A stretch of DNA of 64,000 nt from Demequina sp. NBRC 110053 (GTDB lineage Bacteria > Actinomycetota > Actinomycetes > Actinomycetales > Demequinaceae), in NCBI RefSeq assembly GCF_002090095.1, contig NZ_BBRJ01000002.1, forward strand, positions 919,265 through 983,264, written 5' to 3'. Position 1 is the stretch's first letter, and the number at the start of each line of letters is the position of its first letter. This document shows, piece after piece, positions 41,798 to 50,431 of the stretch. The notes beneath the pieces are model-generated. The model made no database searches and was not told where the DNA came from. It was given only the letters and a program-made list of their open reading frames with translations. The position numbers were made by a program, and so were the translations under genes.

Positions 41798-44134
41798 CTA
41801 CTCGACCCGCTCGTCGACGGCCCCACCCGGCATGGGAGCGGCGTCGCCCTCCCCTGACGTTCCGTGGTCAGCCTCCTCCTCGATGCCGGAGGCATGCGAC
41901 CGCCGCGAGGCGCCAGCGACGGCGACGATCGCGATGACCGCTGCGATGAGGGCGATGCCCCAGCGCATCCACGGGTTGGCGTCGTCGCCGTAGGACAGCA
42001 GCACCACCGCGGGAGCGATGAGCAGCGCGACCAGGTTCATCACCTTAATCAGCGGATTGATCGCGGGACCGGCGGTGTCCTTGAACGGGTCGCCGATGGT
42101 GTCGCCGATGACGGTGGCCTCGTGCGCAGGCGAGTTCTTTCCGCCGTGGTGGCCGTCCTCGACGATCTTCTTGGCGTTGTCCCACGAGCCGCCCGAGTTG
42201 GCGAGGAAGACCGCCATGAGCACCCCGGTGCCGATCGCGCCGGCGAGGAACCCGGCGAGCGCTCCCACGCCCAGTGCGAAGCCGACGAAGATGGGAGCCA
42301 TCGCGGCCAGCAGGCCGGGGGTGGCGAGCTCGCGCAGCGAGTCCCTGGTGCAGATGTCGACCACCCGGCCGTACTGGGGGCGCTCCTCGCCGGTCATGAT
42401 GCCGGGGTGCTCGCGGAACTGGCGGCGCACCTCGAGCACGATCGCGCCGGCGGCACGGGTGACGGCGTCGATCGCGAGGCCTGAGAAGAGGAACACGGTC
42501 GCGCCGCCGATGATCACGCCGACGAGCGTGAGCGGGTTGATGACCTCGTAGGAGAAGTCCGCGGCCTGTGCGGCGGCGTCGGACAGCGCGAGCGTGACGG
42601 CGTCCTGGTACGAGCCGAACAGGGCGGTCGCCGCGAGGACGGCGGTCGCGATCGCGATGCCCTTGGTGATCGCCTTCGTGGTGTTGCCGACCGCGTCCAG
42701 GTCGGTGAGGGTCTGCGCGGCCTCCTCGTCGACCTCGCCTGACATCTCCGCGATGCCCTGGGCGTTGTCCGAGACGGGACCGAAGGTGTCCATGGCGACG
42801 ATCACGCCCACCGTGGTCAGCAGCCCGCAGCCCGCGAGGGCCACCAGGAACAGCGCGAGCGTGATGGACCCGCCGGCGACGAAGAACAGGATGACGACGG
42901 CGCCCGCGATGACGGTCGCGGTGTAGACGGCCGACTCCAGGCCCACGCCGATGCCAGAGAGCACCACGGTCGCGGCACCGGTCTTCGACGTCGCGGCCAC
43001 GCGGCGCGTGGGCTTCTTCGCGGTGTCCGTGAAGAAGCCCGTGAGCCACAGGATGATGCCGGCCAGTCCGATCCCGACGAACACGGCGACCGTCGCCATG
43101 ATGCGTGGGTCGCCGGACTCGTCGGCGATGGCCTCGGTGCCGATCTCCGCGAAGGACGAAGGAAGGTAGACGAAGGCCGCGACAGCGGCGAGCACGGCGC
43201 CGATGGCCGCGGAGACGTAGAAGCCACGGTTGATCGCCGCCAGCCCGGACTCGCCACCGCGCACCTTGGTGATGAACACGCCGACGGTCGCGACGATCGC
43301 GCCGATCGCGGTCACGATGAGCGGGAAGACCAGGCCCTGCTCGCCCATGGCGGCCTTGCCGAGGATGAGGGCGGCGACCAGCGTCACGGCGTAGGACTCG
43401 AACAGGTCGGCGGCCATGCCCGCGCAGTCGCCCACGTTGTCGCCCACGTTGTCCGCGATGGTCGCCGCGTTGCGGGGGTCGTCCTCGGGGATGTGCTGCT
43501 CGACCTTGCCCACGAGGTCGGCGCCCACATCGGCGGCCTTGGTGAAGATGCCTCCGCCCACGCGCATGAACATCGCGAGCAGGGCCGCTCCGAAGCCGAA
43601 GCCCTCGAGCACTGCCGCCGCGTCGCCGCGGTAGAGGAACACGACGGCCGCCGCTCCCACGAGCCCCAGGCCGACGACGGACATGCCGACGGCGCCTCCG
43701 GTCCGGAAAGCGATGCGCGCGCCCTCGGCGCGCCCGTTGCTCTGCGTCGCGGCGTAGGCGACGCGCACATTGGCCCGCACCGCGAGCCACATGCCCAGGT
43801 AGCCGATGGCCGCGGAGAACCCAGCACCGAGCAGGAAGAAGATCGAGCGTCCCACCCGCACCCCGGCGTCCCCTGGCAGCAGGAACAGCAACGCGAAGAC
43901 GATGACTGCGAAGAGCACGAGGGTGCGGAACTGGCGGTTGAGATACGCGGAGGCGCCCTCCTGCACGGCGCCCGCGATCTCCTGCATCTTGGGCGTGCCG
44001 TCCGACGCCCTGAGCACCTGCTGGCGAAGGACGAAGGAGAAGATCAGCGCCGCGGCGGCGATCGCACCGATCACCGCGACGATGGTCAGGCTCGACCCGC
44101 CCACCTCGAGCTCGCTCGTGACTGCTGTTGTCAT
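41798..44134 (-). CDS. hppA: Membrane-bound proton-translocating pyrophosphatase (K+-independent type)
   Basis: 778 residues, about 16 TM segments. The catalytic loop GGGIFTKAADVGADLVGKVEQ near residue 190, followed by DDPRNAATIADNVGDNVGDCAG, binds Mg-PPi. GNTTKA near residue 480 has Lys at the position that is Ala in K+-dependent enzymes, so K+-independent proton pumping is expected. Uses biosynthetic pyrophosphate to energise the membrane. The ATG is preceded by AAGGAGGA. Confidence 0.96.
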   Translation of the reverse strand: MTTAVTSELEVGGSSLTIVAVIGAIAAAALIFSFVLRQQVLRASDGTPKMQEIAGAVQEGASAYLNRQFRTLVLFAVIVFALLFLLPGDAGVRVGRSIFFLLGAGFSAAIGYLGMWLAVRANVRVAYAATQSNGRAEGARIAFRTGGAVGMSVVGLGLVGAAAVVFLYRGDAAAVLEGFGFGAALLAMFMRVGGGIFTKAADVGADLVGKVEQHIPEDDPRNAATIADNVGDNVGDCAGMAADLFESYAVTLVAALILGKAAMGEQGLVFPLIVTAIGAIVATVGVFITKVRGGESGLAAINRGFYVSAAIGAVLAAVAAFVYLPSSFAEIGTEAIADESGDPRIMATVAVFVGIGLAGIILWLTGFFTDTAKKPTRRVAATSKTGAATVVLSGIGVGLESAVYTATVIAGAVVILFFVAGGSITLALFLVALAGCGLLTTVGVIVAMDTFGPVSDNAQGIAEMSGEVDEEAAQTLTDLDAVGNTTKAITKGIAIATAVLAATALFGSYQDAVTLALSDAAAQAADFSYEVINPLTLVGVIIGGATVFLFSGLAIDAVTRAAGAIVLEVRRQFREHPGIMTGEERPQYGRVVDICTRDSLRELATPGLLAAMAPIFVGFALGVGALAGFLAGAIGTGVLMAVFLANSGGSWDNAKKIVEDGHHGGKNSPAHEATVIGDTIGDPFKDTAGPAINPLIKVMNLVALLIAPAVVLLSYGDDANPWMRWGIALIAAVIAIVAVAGASRRSHASGIEEEADHGTSGEGDAAPMPGGAVDERVE

Positions 44135-44235
44135 TCGTCCTCCTTGACGAGACAGACGTGGCGCGACGCCGGTGTCGCGCGAACGGTATGCCGGTCACTC
44201 TAGGGGACGATGAGAGGCGGGGCGAGGCGCGACCC

Positions 44236-44259
44236 AACGTTTCACGCCACCCGTGCGTC
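44236..44259 (+). promoter_or_regulatory. Possible ECF-type promoter of the first sigma/exported pair
   Basis: AAC (44236) and CGTC (44256) are separated by 17 nt, the general AAC-N17-CGTC form of ECF promoters. The expected start would leave a leader of about 34 nt with GGAGGGG. No matching site was found before the other two pairs. Weak. Confidence 0.3.
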
Positions 44260-44299
44260 GACAGTGCGAGGAACCCGATCAGAGACGACCGGAGGGGAC

Positions 44300-44860
44300 A
44301 TGTCTCAGTGGCAGGACACGATGGAGCAGCTGGTGCGCACTCGCGAGCGCGCGCTGCTGTCCTACGCGTACCTCGTGTGCGGCAATCCCGTGCAGGCGCA
44401 GGACCTGGTCCAGGACGCGCTGGTGCGGACCTTCTCACGCGAGCGCAAGGGACTCACGGTCGTGAAGGCCGAGGGGTACGTGCGGCGCGCGATCACGACC
44501 GCGTACGTGGACATCTATCGCCGCCAGCAGCGGTGGCAGAGGGTTCAGCACCTCTTCCGACCGGACGCGTTCGCGCCTGACCGGCTGGGAGAGGTGGAGG
44601 CGGGATCGGACGTGGCCGATGCGCTCGCGACCCTGCCGCCACGCGTCAGGGCGTGCGTGGTCCTGCGGTACTTCGACGATCTGACGGTTCCTCAGATCGC
44701 GCGGCAGCTCGGCATCGCCGAGGGCACCGTGAAGCGCTATCTCAGCGACGGGCTGGGTCAGCTGGAGCTGGCGTTGGGTCCGCTCGAGGATGCGCGGTCA
44801 GCCGATGCGGGTGAGACCACCGTGGACTCATCGCGCTCTTCAGGAAGGAACGGATCATGA
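44300..44860 (+). CDS. ECF-type RNA polymerase sigma factor (SigE-type SigY-like; pair 1)
   Basis: 186 residues. Region 2 (about 15-75; YAYLVCGNPVQAQDLVQDALVRTFSR, then VRRAITTAYVDIYRRQQRW) and region 4 (about 109-160; LPPRVRACVVLRYFDDLTVPQIARQLGIAEGTVKRYLSDGL) are both intact, joined by a short linker, so this is a working ECF sigma. Its start MSQWQDTM is echoed in the two divergent sigma-like paralogues (MSRWQQAY at 51302, MARWQDLY at 53677). The ATG of the downstream membrane protein overlaps its stop by 4 nt, which is a sigma/partner arrangement. Confidence 0.9.
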   Translation: MSQWQDTMEQLVRTRERALLSYAYLVCGNPVQAQDLVQDALVRTFSRERKGLTVVKAEGYVRRAITTAYVDIYRRQQRWQRVQHLFRPDAFAPDRLGEVEAGSDVADALATLPPRVRACVVLRYFDDLTVPQIARQLGIAEGTVKRYLSDGLGQLELALGPLEDARSADAGETTVDSSRSSGRNGS

Positions 44861-46812
44861 AGCTCTCAGATGCGCTTCGGGGCGCGGCGGACCGCGCTCC
44901 CGTCGACGAGGTGTCGGTGGGCGTGGGCACGGTTGCGGGTCGCGTCAGGCGTCAGCGAGCGGTGCGGACGGGGTCGACCGCGCTCCTGGGTGCGGGAGCG
45001 TGCGCCGTCATCGCCTTCGGGGCGCTAGGGCCCGTGTCGACCATCGCGAGCTCAGGGGACAGCGGCGAGGCCAACGCGCCCGCGGCAGCCTTGGAGGGCG
45101 AGGCCATGGAGGAGTCCGGCGCCGGCTACGACGCCGCGGGCGATACCGCGCTGGCGCGCCCGGCGGAGCAGTGGTGGTGCGGCTCGACCTTCTCCGCAGA
45201 CGACGGCACGTGGGCCTGGGGCGACGCCTCGGGGGTGGACTTCGAGCTGGGCGAGCCCACCCTCGACGGCACGGAGCTGCAGCTGCCACACACCCTCACC
45301 GCGTCTCGCCCCGTCGACCTGATCTCGTCGCCCGACGCACTGATCGTGTGGGATGGGATCGTCGTGGGCCGGCTCGTGGGCGAGTCGCCGTTCACCTACG
45401 GCCCGGCCGACGAGCCCATGCTGCCCGAGGAGGTCTACGAGCGCCTCGACCCCTCGACGGAGTTCAGCTCCCTCGAGCAGTCCACCGTGATGGAGTCCGT
45501 GAACTGCTGGGATGGCGAGCCTCTGCCCGCTGGCACGTACGAGGTCCACCAGGCGTGGACGCTCGCCTACGCGGACGGCGCCGCGGAGCCTGCTCCCGCC
45601 GAGACCACCGAGCCTGCTGGGGAGCCCACGACCGGCCCCACCGACGTGCCGACGGAGGACGTCGCAGGGACCGACTCGTCAGTCGCGACCGACGGCGCCG
45701 AGTCCGGCGCGGCTGGCGGCGGTGCAGGTGGCTCGGAGGGCACGGCTTCAGAGGGCGAGCCGACGCCCGGCTCGGCGCCCTTCCCTGAGACGTTCCGGGT
45801 CGCGGCGGGACCCGTCCAGCACGTGGTCGACGGCGATCCGGTCGACGACCCGTTCGGCGCCTACCTCGGCTCGGGCGAGCCGGGTGAGCCTCCCGTCGAC
45901 CCGATCGACCCCGTCGAGCCGAGTGACCCGGTCGACACTCCTGACGACCTGCTGACCCCGGAGTTGGCGAGGGAGCTGTTCGACGCGACCCGAGCATCGG
46001 CGCTGTGGGACATGGCACCCGGATCCCAGCGCTGGATCAAGACGCTCGACGCGATGGCGCACACCGACGACGCCTGGGAGTCGCGCTACTACGGATGCGT
46101 GTGGGATCAGGGCGTGGACGGCGCGTTCCCGAAGGAGTCTGCGGAGATGGGACTGCTCGATGTGCAGGTGGATGTGCCGTCCTCGATCTCGGTCAGCTAC
46201 GGCTACGTCGTGGATGGCAATCCCCTCGTCACCGGCACGACCACCAACGTGTCGAAGCACACGATCCCCGGCTACTACTCGGGGCAGACGCCGGTCCTGG
46301 CACTCGTCAAGGATGGACGCGTGGTGGCGGAGTCATACACCGAGTCGCTCCAGCGCGGGGGACACGGCGTGGTCGAGCCGGCGATCGCCGAGATGTCCGT
46401 CGTCCCCGACGATGGCTTCTTCGCGCCCGGCCAGCAGAGCCACGCGGAGGCGCTGCTGCGCAACGTCAACGCCTGCGACGGATCCTCCGCCGTCGAGCCC
46501 GGGACCTACACCGTGCTGGTCCAGAGCAACGTCCACGTGGGATCCGGATACGCGGTCGCCTTCGGCGGCGCTGAGGACCTCATGGCGGAGCAGGAGGCTG
46601 CGGATGGTCGCGCGAGCAACGGCGAGCTCGACATCGAGAGCGGAGCCGAGGGCTCCTCGGTCCTCGAACCGGACGTCGGCACTCTCGTGGATGAGCCGAG
46701 CTTCGGCGGAGACGATGCGACCGACGCGGCGATCCTGCCCGCTCCTGACGGAGCGTACGACTGGGTGGAGTTCCAGGTCTGGACGTCGTTGGGCTCGCTG
46801 ACGGTGCGCTGA
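44857..46812 (+). CDS. Exported one-TM partner protein 1 with a duplicated C-x-GxYxV domain
   Basis: 651 residues. About 37 cytoplasmic residues (SDALRGAADRAPVDEVSVG, then a basic stretch), TM about 38-62, and a long extracytoplasmic part. Two similar domains flank an acidic Ser/Thr/Pro-rich linker (about 245-320): IVWDGIVVGRL...NCWDGEPLPAGTYEV near 164-230 and LVKDGRVVAES...NACDGSSAVEPGTYTV near 484-552. The same DGxVV and C...GxYxV motifs recur in the proteins at 52053, 54350 and 56220. The position after a sigma gene suggests an anti-sigma or signal-receiving role, but no zinc anti-sigma motif is present. Unknown family. Confidence 0.8.
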   Translation: MKLSDALRGAADRAPVDEVSVGVGTVAGRVRRQRAVRTGSTALLGAGACAVIAFGALGPVSTIASSGDSGEANAPAAALEGEAMEESGAGYDAAGDTALARPAEQWWCGSTFSADDGTWAWGDASGVDFELGEPTLDGTELQLPHTLTASRPVDLISSPDALIVWDGIVVGRLVGESPFTYGPADEPMLPEEVYERLDPSTEFSSLEQSTVMESVNCWDGEPLPAGTYEVHQAWTLAYADGAAEPAPAETTEPAGEPTTGPTDVPTEDVAGTDSSVATDGAESGAAGGGAGGSEGTASEGEPTPGSAPFPETFRVAAGPVQHVVDGDPVDDPFGAYLGSGEPGEPPVDPIDPVEPSDPVDTPDDLLTPELARELFDATRASALWDMAPGSQRWIKTLDAMAHTDDAWESRYYGCVWDQGVDGAFPKESAEMGLLDVQVDVPSSISVSYGYVVDGNPLVTGTTTNVSKHTIPGYYSGQTPVLALVKDGRVVAESYTESLQRGGHGVVEPAIAEMSVVPDDGFFAPGQQSHAEALLRNVNACDGSSAVEPGTYTVLVQSNVHVGSGYAVAFGGAEDLMAEQEAADGRASNGELDIESGAEGSSVLEPDVGTLVDEPSFGGDDATDAAILPAPDGAYDWVEFQVWTSLGSLTVR

Positions 46813-46816
46813 ACAC

Positions 46817-46853
46817 AGGTCCGGCGGGCCCGATCGGTGGGCCCGCCGGACCT
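46817..46853 (+). terminator. Terminator of the first sigma/exported pair
   Basis: AGGTCCGGCGGGCCC and GGGCCCGCCGGACCT form a perfect 15-bp stem with a 7-nt loop, 5 nt after the stop at 46812. Confidence 0.8.
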
Positions 46854-46953
46854 GCGCCATCGTCGGCGCAGCTCCAGTGTCCGCCCAGGCGCGTGGTGTG
46901 GCACGATGGCGCCAAGAGCGCGCCGGGCGATGCCCATCCGCGCTCTTCATGGC

Positions 46954-46994
46954 CCCGGAGGCGGCGTGATCCCCTCAGCCGCGCCGCCTCCGGG
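46954..46994 (-). terminator. Hairpin downstream of the tad operon
   Basis: CCCGGAGGCGGCG and CGCCGCCTCCGGG form a perfect 13-bp stem with a 15-nt loop. It is a probable terminator for the minus-strand tad genes, which end at 47072. The right arm merges into the heptamer array. Confidence 0.6.
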
Positions 46995-47040
46995 TCCCAG
47001 GTCCCGGGTCCCGGGTCCCGGGTCCCGGGTCCCAGGTGCC
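46992..47040. repeat. Tandem GGGTCCC heptamer array (7 units)
   Basis: Seven head-to-tail heptamers: GGGTCCC, AGGTCCC, then GGGTCCC four times, then AGGTGCC. The unit is near-palindromic, so the array can pair with itself. It lies in a 259-bp gap between the first sigma pair and the end of the tad operon, a likely variable-number tandem repeat. The rest of the gap holds the two hairpins only. Confidence 0.9.
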
Positions 47041-47071
47041 AGTCCCCTAGCTCGCGCTGGAGCGGTGGGTC

Positions 47072-47464
47072 TCACGGCGCGCGGGCCCACGCAGGTCCGG
47101 CGACGGCGGATGCCTCGGCACCGCGCCCGCCTCGCACCAGGACGGTCAGGGTCGCACCCGCTGCCGCGCACCGCACCACCGTGGCACGGTTCGCCCGGGC
47201 GGCGGCGCTCGCCGCCTCGCACGCGGCCTCTCGGGACTCATCGCCTTGAGCTGCGTGGCCTCGCGCTGCGTGCGCTCCGGCGAGCGCGGCCAGGTCCGCC
47301 GCGTTCTGGGCGTCGACGCGGGCGAGAGTCCGCGCCCCTGCACTCACCAGTGCCATGCCCAGCACGACGATGGCCACGACCAGAGCCAGCGTGAGCACGC
47401 TCCCCGACCCGCGCTCGCGCCCGCCCCCGGTGAAGGGAGCCGCCACCGCAGACGGCGCGCTCAC
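47072..47464 (-). CDS. Rv3654c-family TadE-like protein
   Basis: 130 residues. One N-terminal hydrophobic helix after a Gly/Arg-rich leader (GSGSVLTLALVVAIVVLGMALVSAG), then ARVDAQNAADLAALAGAHAA, the Rv3654c/TadG-like motif, and a Cys-containing Ala-rich domain (EAACEAASAAARANRATVVRC). It is assembled with the Tad/Flp pilus machinery as a minor pilin-like protein. GTG start overlaps the preceding tadE-like stop by 4 nt. Last gene of the tad operon. Confidence 0.85.
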   Translation of the reverse strand: MSAPSAVAAPFTGGGRERGSGSVLTLALVVAIVVLGMALVSAGARTLARVDAQNAADLAALAGAHAARGHAAQGDESREAACEAASAAARANRATVVRCAAAGATLTVLVRGGRGAEASAVAGPAWARAP

Positions 47465-47784
47465 GGAGGTCCCATGGCCGTGGAGGCCGCGCTCGCCGCG
47501 GGAAGCCACGCGGCAGTCTCGACGGTGACTCGGGCCGTCACGGCACCGCCTGACGAGGTGATCGTCACCTGGGCGACGGCGCTGGCGCCTGACACGGCCG
47601 CCACCGCCGCATCGGCGCCTTCGACCACGGCCGTCCGCGCCGCGAAGGCCGCGAGCTCCTCGGCGGTGATCGCATCGCGCACCCACCCCACCGCGGACAG
47701 CACGGCCCCGAGCACGAGCGCGACCGCGGGCAGGGCCGCCGCCAGCTCGACGGAGACCGACCCACGGTCGCGCCCGGTGCTCAT
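47461..47784 (-). CDS. TadE-family pseudopilin
   Basis: 107 residues. Starts MSTGRDRGSVSVELAAALPAV, the prepilin-like GSVSVELA...E signature of TadE/TadG-type proteins processed by a prepilin peptidase, then a hydrophobic helix (VALVLGAVLSAVGWV). Coupled by 4-nt overlaps to the genes on both sides (ATGA and GTGA). Confidence 0.88.
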   Translation of the reverse strand: MSTGRDRGSVSVELAAALPAVALVLGAVLSAVGWVRDAITAEELAAFAARTAVVEGADAAVAAVSGASAVAQVTITSSGGAVTARVTVETAAWLPAASAASTAMGPP

Positions 47785-47948
47785 CCGAAGGCCGAGCGCA
47801 GGATTCCCGCCAGCAGCTCGCGGACCTCGTCGGACCGGATCAGGGCGATGAGAATGCCGGCGAAAGCGGCGGCCGCCACTGTCACGAGCGCGTACTCGGT
47901 GGTGGCCATGCCGTCGTCCTCGCTCACCACTCGGCGAAGCAGGGTCAT
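47781..47948 (-). CDS. DUF4244 Flp-like small pilin
   Basis: 55 residues: short basic leader MTLLRRVVSEDDGMATTEYALVTVAAAAF and a hydrophobic helix AGILIALIR. The GMATTEYAL cut-site pattern (Gly, Glu at +5) is that of Flp-type pilins, and DUF4244 is the actinobacterial version. It is the probable main pilus subunit. The ATG has GGAGTC upstream, and the stop overlaps tadE. Confidence 0.9.
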   Translation of the reverse strand: MTLLRRVVSEDDGMATTEYALVTVAAAAFAGILIALIRSDEVRELLAGILRSAFG

Positions 47949-47962
47949 GGTGACTCCTTCCC

Positions 47963-47983
47963 GCTCCGGGCGTGCGCCGGAGC
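47963..47983 (-). terminator. Hairpin upstream of the pilin gene
   Basis: GCTCCGG-GCGTGCG-CCGGAGC, a 7-bp stem in the 150-bp gap between the tadBC fusion and the pilin gene. It may be an attenuator or an RNA-processing barrier that allows more pilin than machinery to be made. Confidence 0.4.
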
Positions 47984-48098
47984 ATGGCCAGCCTGCGGGA
48001 GCGTCGCGGTCGCCGCTCGCTGCACGCGGCGCCGCTGTGGGTCGGAGGTCGACCTGGCGGCCCTGGGGATGCAGCGAGCGCGCATCGCTTAGCGGCCG

Positions 48099-49193
48099 TC
48101 ACGGAGCGTCAGGATCGATCCCGTCGATTGAGCCGAGGTCCGCACCCGCGATCACGGCGATCAGCAGCGGGACCACACCGACGAGCACGAACGAGGGCAG
48201 CAGGCACAGCGCAAGCGGGAGCGTCAGTCGCACGCCGAGCTCACCAGCAGCGCGCTGAGTGCGCCGGCGCTGCTCGCGTTCCAGGCGCGCCCTCGCGGAG
48301 CGAAGACCGAATCGCGCAGGAGCGCCGGCGTGAAGCGCGAGCGAGAGCGGCCCGGCGAGCACCTCCATGAGCTCAGCCGGACCGTCGCCGGGAGCACGCC
48401 GCGTGCGACGAGCGCGTCGGCGGCGACGCGGCGGACGCGTGCCGCCGGCGAGGCCCGCTGACTCGCGCCCGGAATCGGAGCCGCCCACCGCGCCCGTCGC
48501 CCGCACCCCCTCGGCCGGCGAGCGCTCAGCCCCGCTGCGCAGCCACGCCGCCATCTCGCGGAGCTGCCGCGCGCCGCGGGACTCGGCCACCTCCGCCACG
48601 CGCTCGCTCGCCTGGTCGACCGGCATGCCAGACGCGAGCGCGGCATCGAGGAGAGCCAGGATGACGGACGTGGGCACCTCGTTCGCGGACGGTCCACCCC
48701 CTGCAGCTCTAACCATGCGCGCCATCCACGCTGACCCGGCCCAGGTGAGAGCTGCGGCGCCCACCAGCAGCGCCCACCCGGCGGAGGTCCCGACGAGCAG
48801 CGATACGACAGACGAGTCGACGGCGGCGGCCAGCCCGGCGCCCACCAGCGGCAGCCATCTCAGGATCCTCGCGCTCATCCGCGGGCCCGCGAGCGCGGCC
48901 TCGGCGGCATCCTGCGCATCCCTGACCTGGGCGAGCGCGGCGTCGATCGCCTCGAGCACACGTGCGAGCGGGGCTCCCGTGTTGCGCGCCAGAGTCGCGG
49001 CCGCGATCACGGAGCGTTCGACCATGGCGTCATCCGCGAGATCGGAGGCGCCTTGCACGGGGACGCCGTCGCCGGCGGTGGTCACGCCCACGATCTCCCA
49101 CGCGCGCTCGGGCCCCACCCCGGCATGCAGCAGCGCCACCGCGTCTGCGAGCACGGCATCCGGCCCTCGCGCGTGCGCGCCGCTGAGGCTCAT
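48099..49193 (-). CDS. TadB-TadC fusion, type II secretion F-domain protein
   Basis: 364 residues. The first half (about 1-175; LADAVALLHAGVGPERAWEIVG, GAPLARVLEAIDAAL, then two TMs WALLVGAAALTWAGSAWM) matches TadB. The second half (about 185-364; VILALLDAALASGMPVDQASERVA, then RLTLPLALCLLPSFVLVGVVPLLIAVIAGADL) matches TadC. Actinobacteria usually encode these as two genes. The ATG shares one base with the tadA stop. Forms the inner-membrane platform for pilus assembly. Confidence 0.85.
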   Translation of the reverse strand: MSLSGAHARGPDAVLADAVALLHAGVGPERAWEIVGVTTAGDGVPVQGASDLADDAMVERSVIAAATLARNTGAPLARVLEAIDAALAQVRDAQDAAEAALAGPRMSARILRWLPLVGAGLAAAVDSSVVSLLVGTSAGWALLVGAAALTWAGSAWMARMVRAAGGGPSANEVPTSVILALLDAALASGMPVDQASERVAEVAESRGARQLREMAAWLRSGAERSPAEGVRATGAVGGSDSGRESAGLAGGTRPPRRRRRARRTRRAPGDGPAELMEVLAGPLSLALHAGAPARFGLRSARARLEREQRRRTQRAAGELGVRLTLPLALCLLPSFVLVGVVPLLIAVIAGADLGSIDGIDPDAP

Positions 49194-50287
49194 CAGCCCG
49201 CCCTGCGCACTGCGCCGTGACGGGTGGCGTCGCCCATCGCCCCCGCGGCGCCCGCGACAGCGCCTTCACCCACCAGCTGCGCGAGGGCCATGATCCCGGG
49301 TCCAGCGAGGCTCCCACCCCGATGTCGCGTCAGTGCCGGCACCACGTCGAGGCCGCCGTCTGACCGCCCGACGAGCACCGCCACCTGAGACAGCCAGCGC
49401 CCCTCCTCGCGCCGTTCGACGTGGAGCACCACGTCGAAGGCGGCCAGCGCCTGCGCATGCACCGCCCGTTCCGGCATTCCCACGAGAGCGCCGAGCGTCG
49501 CGAGCCTCGTCGGCACCTGCGCGGGCGCATTGGCATGCAGCGTGGTCATGGATCCCGGGTGACCGGTGTTGAACGCCGCGAGCACGTCGCGAATCTCCAC
49601 GCCCCGGCACTCTCCCAGCACCACGCGATCCGGCCGCATCCGCAGGGCCTCGCGCACCAGCTGCGCGAGCACGATCGCGCCGGCGCCCTCGATGTTCGCG
49701 CGCCTCTCGACGAGCCTCACCACATGCGCGTGGTGAGGCATGATCTCGCCCGCCTCCTCGATCACGACGATGCGCTCGGCGGACGATGCTGCCGACAGCA
49801 GCGCCGCCATCAAGGTGGTCTTGCCACTGCCCGTCGAGCCGGTCACCAGCAGCGAGGCTCGCCGCGCCACAAGCGCTGCGCAGACCTGCCGCATCACCCG
49901 GTCGAGAGCGCCGTTCGCCTCGAGGTCCTCGAGCGTGAGGGCGCGCTCGCGCACGATGCGCAGCGAGATGGCCGTGCACTCGGGTGCCACCGGTGGGAGG
50001 ACGGCGTGCAGCCGCGTGCCGTCGGGGAGGCGCGCGTCCGCCACCGGCGAGGCGTCATCGAGGCGGGCTCCTCCCGCAGCCGCCAGGCGGGTCGCGAGCG
50101 CCCTCACGGCGCCGGCCGTCGCGAGATCGACCGCGACCCTCTCGAGCCCGCGCCCCCTGTCGATCCACGCCGCGCCGGGGGCGTGCACGAGCACGTCCGT
50201 CACCCCAGGGGCGAGCAGCCACGGTGCGAGGGGCCCTGCCCACGGTCGTGCGCTGACTCCCACCTCCCCCGCCTGTCGTTCCGTCAC
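49193..50287 (-). CDS. TadA-type pilus/secretion ATPase
   Basis: 364 residues. Walker A VTGSTGSGKTTLMAALL near residue 148, Asp/His-box region IVVIEEAGEIMPHHAHVVRLV, Walker B RPDRVVLGECRGVEIRDVLAAFNTGHPGSMTTLHAN. This is the GspE/TadA/CpaF family, powering Flp pilus assembly. In mycobacteria a septum-site-like gene (ssd) precedes tadA; it is absent here and the HAD phosphatase gene diverges directly. The start is uncertain: GTG 50287 chosen; a GTG at 50263 and an ATG at 50323 are alternatives. Confidence 0.92.
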   Translation of the reverse strand: MTERQAGEVGVSARPWAGPLAPWLLAPGVTDVLVHAPGAAWIDRGRGLERVAVDLATAGAVRALATRLAAAGGARLDDASPVADARLPDGTRLHAVLPPVAPECTAISLRIVRERALTLEDLEANGALDRVMRQVCAALVARRASLLVTGSTGSGKTTLMAALLSAASSAERIVVIEEAGEIMPHHAHVVRLVERRANIEGAGAIVLAQLVREALRMRPDRVVLGECRGVEIRDVLAAFNTGHPGSMTTLHANAPAQVPTRLATLGALVGMPERAVHAQALAAFDVVLHVERREEGRWLSQVAVLVGRSDGGLDVVPALTRHRGGSLAGPGIMALAQLVGEGAVAGAAGAMGDATRHGAVRRAG

Positions 50288-50406
50288 GTTGGCGAACGTG
50301 CCAGGCAGAGTCCGCCCGCGCATCGGCGCTGAGCCGTCGCTGGGGACCGCCGCTCCTGTCCTGCCCCTGGGGACGCACGGCGATGCGTGACGTCGGTGCG
50401 GCCAGT

Positions 50407-50412
50407 TAGGCT
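50407..50412 (+). promoter_or_regulatory. -10 hexamer (TAGGCT) for the HAD phosphatase gene
   Basis: TAGGCT, 20 nt before the ATG at 50432. It leaves room for a short leader containing GGAGGAG. Confidence 0.45.
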
Positions 50413-50431
50413 GACGGCAGGAGGAGATTCC

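Noticed and set aside
42045-44438. Long open frame overlapping hppA on the same strand
   Set aside because: The pyrophosphatase frame has all family motifs; the other frame is Arg/Gly-rich and motif-free.
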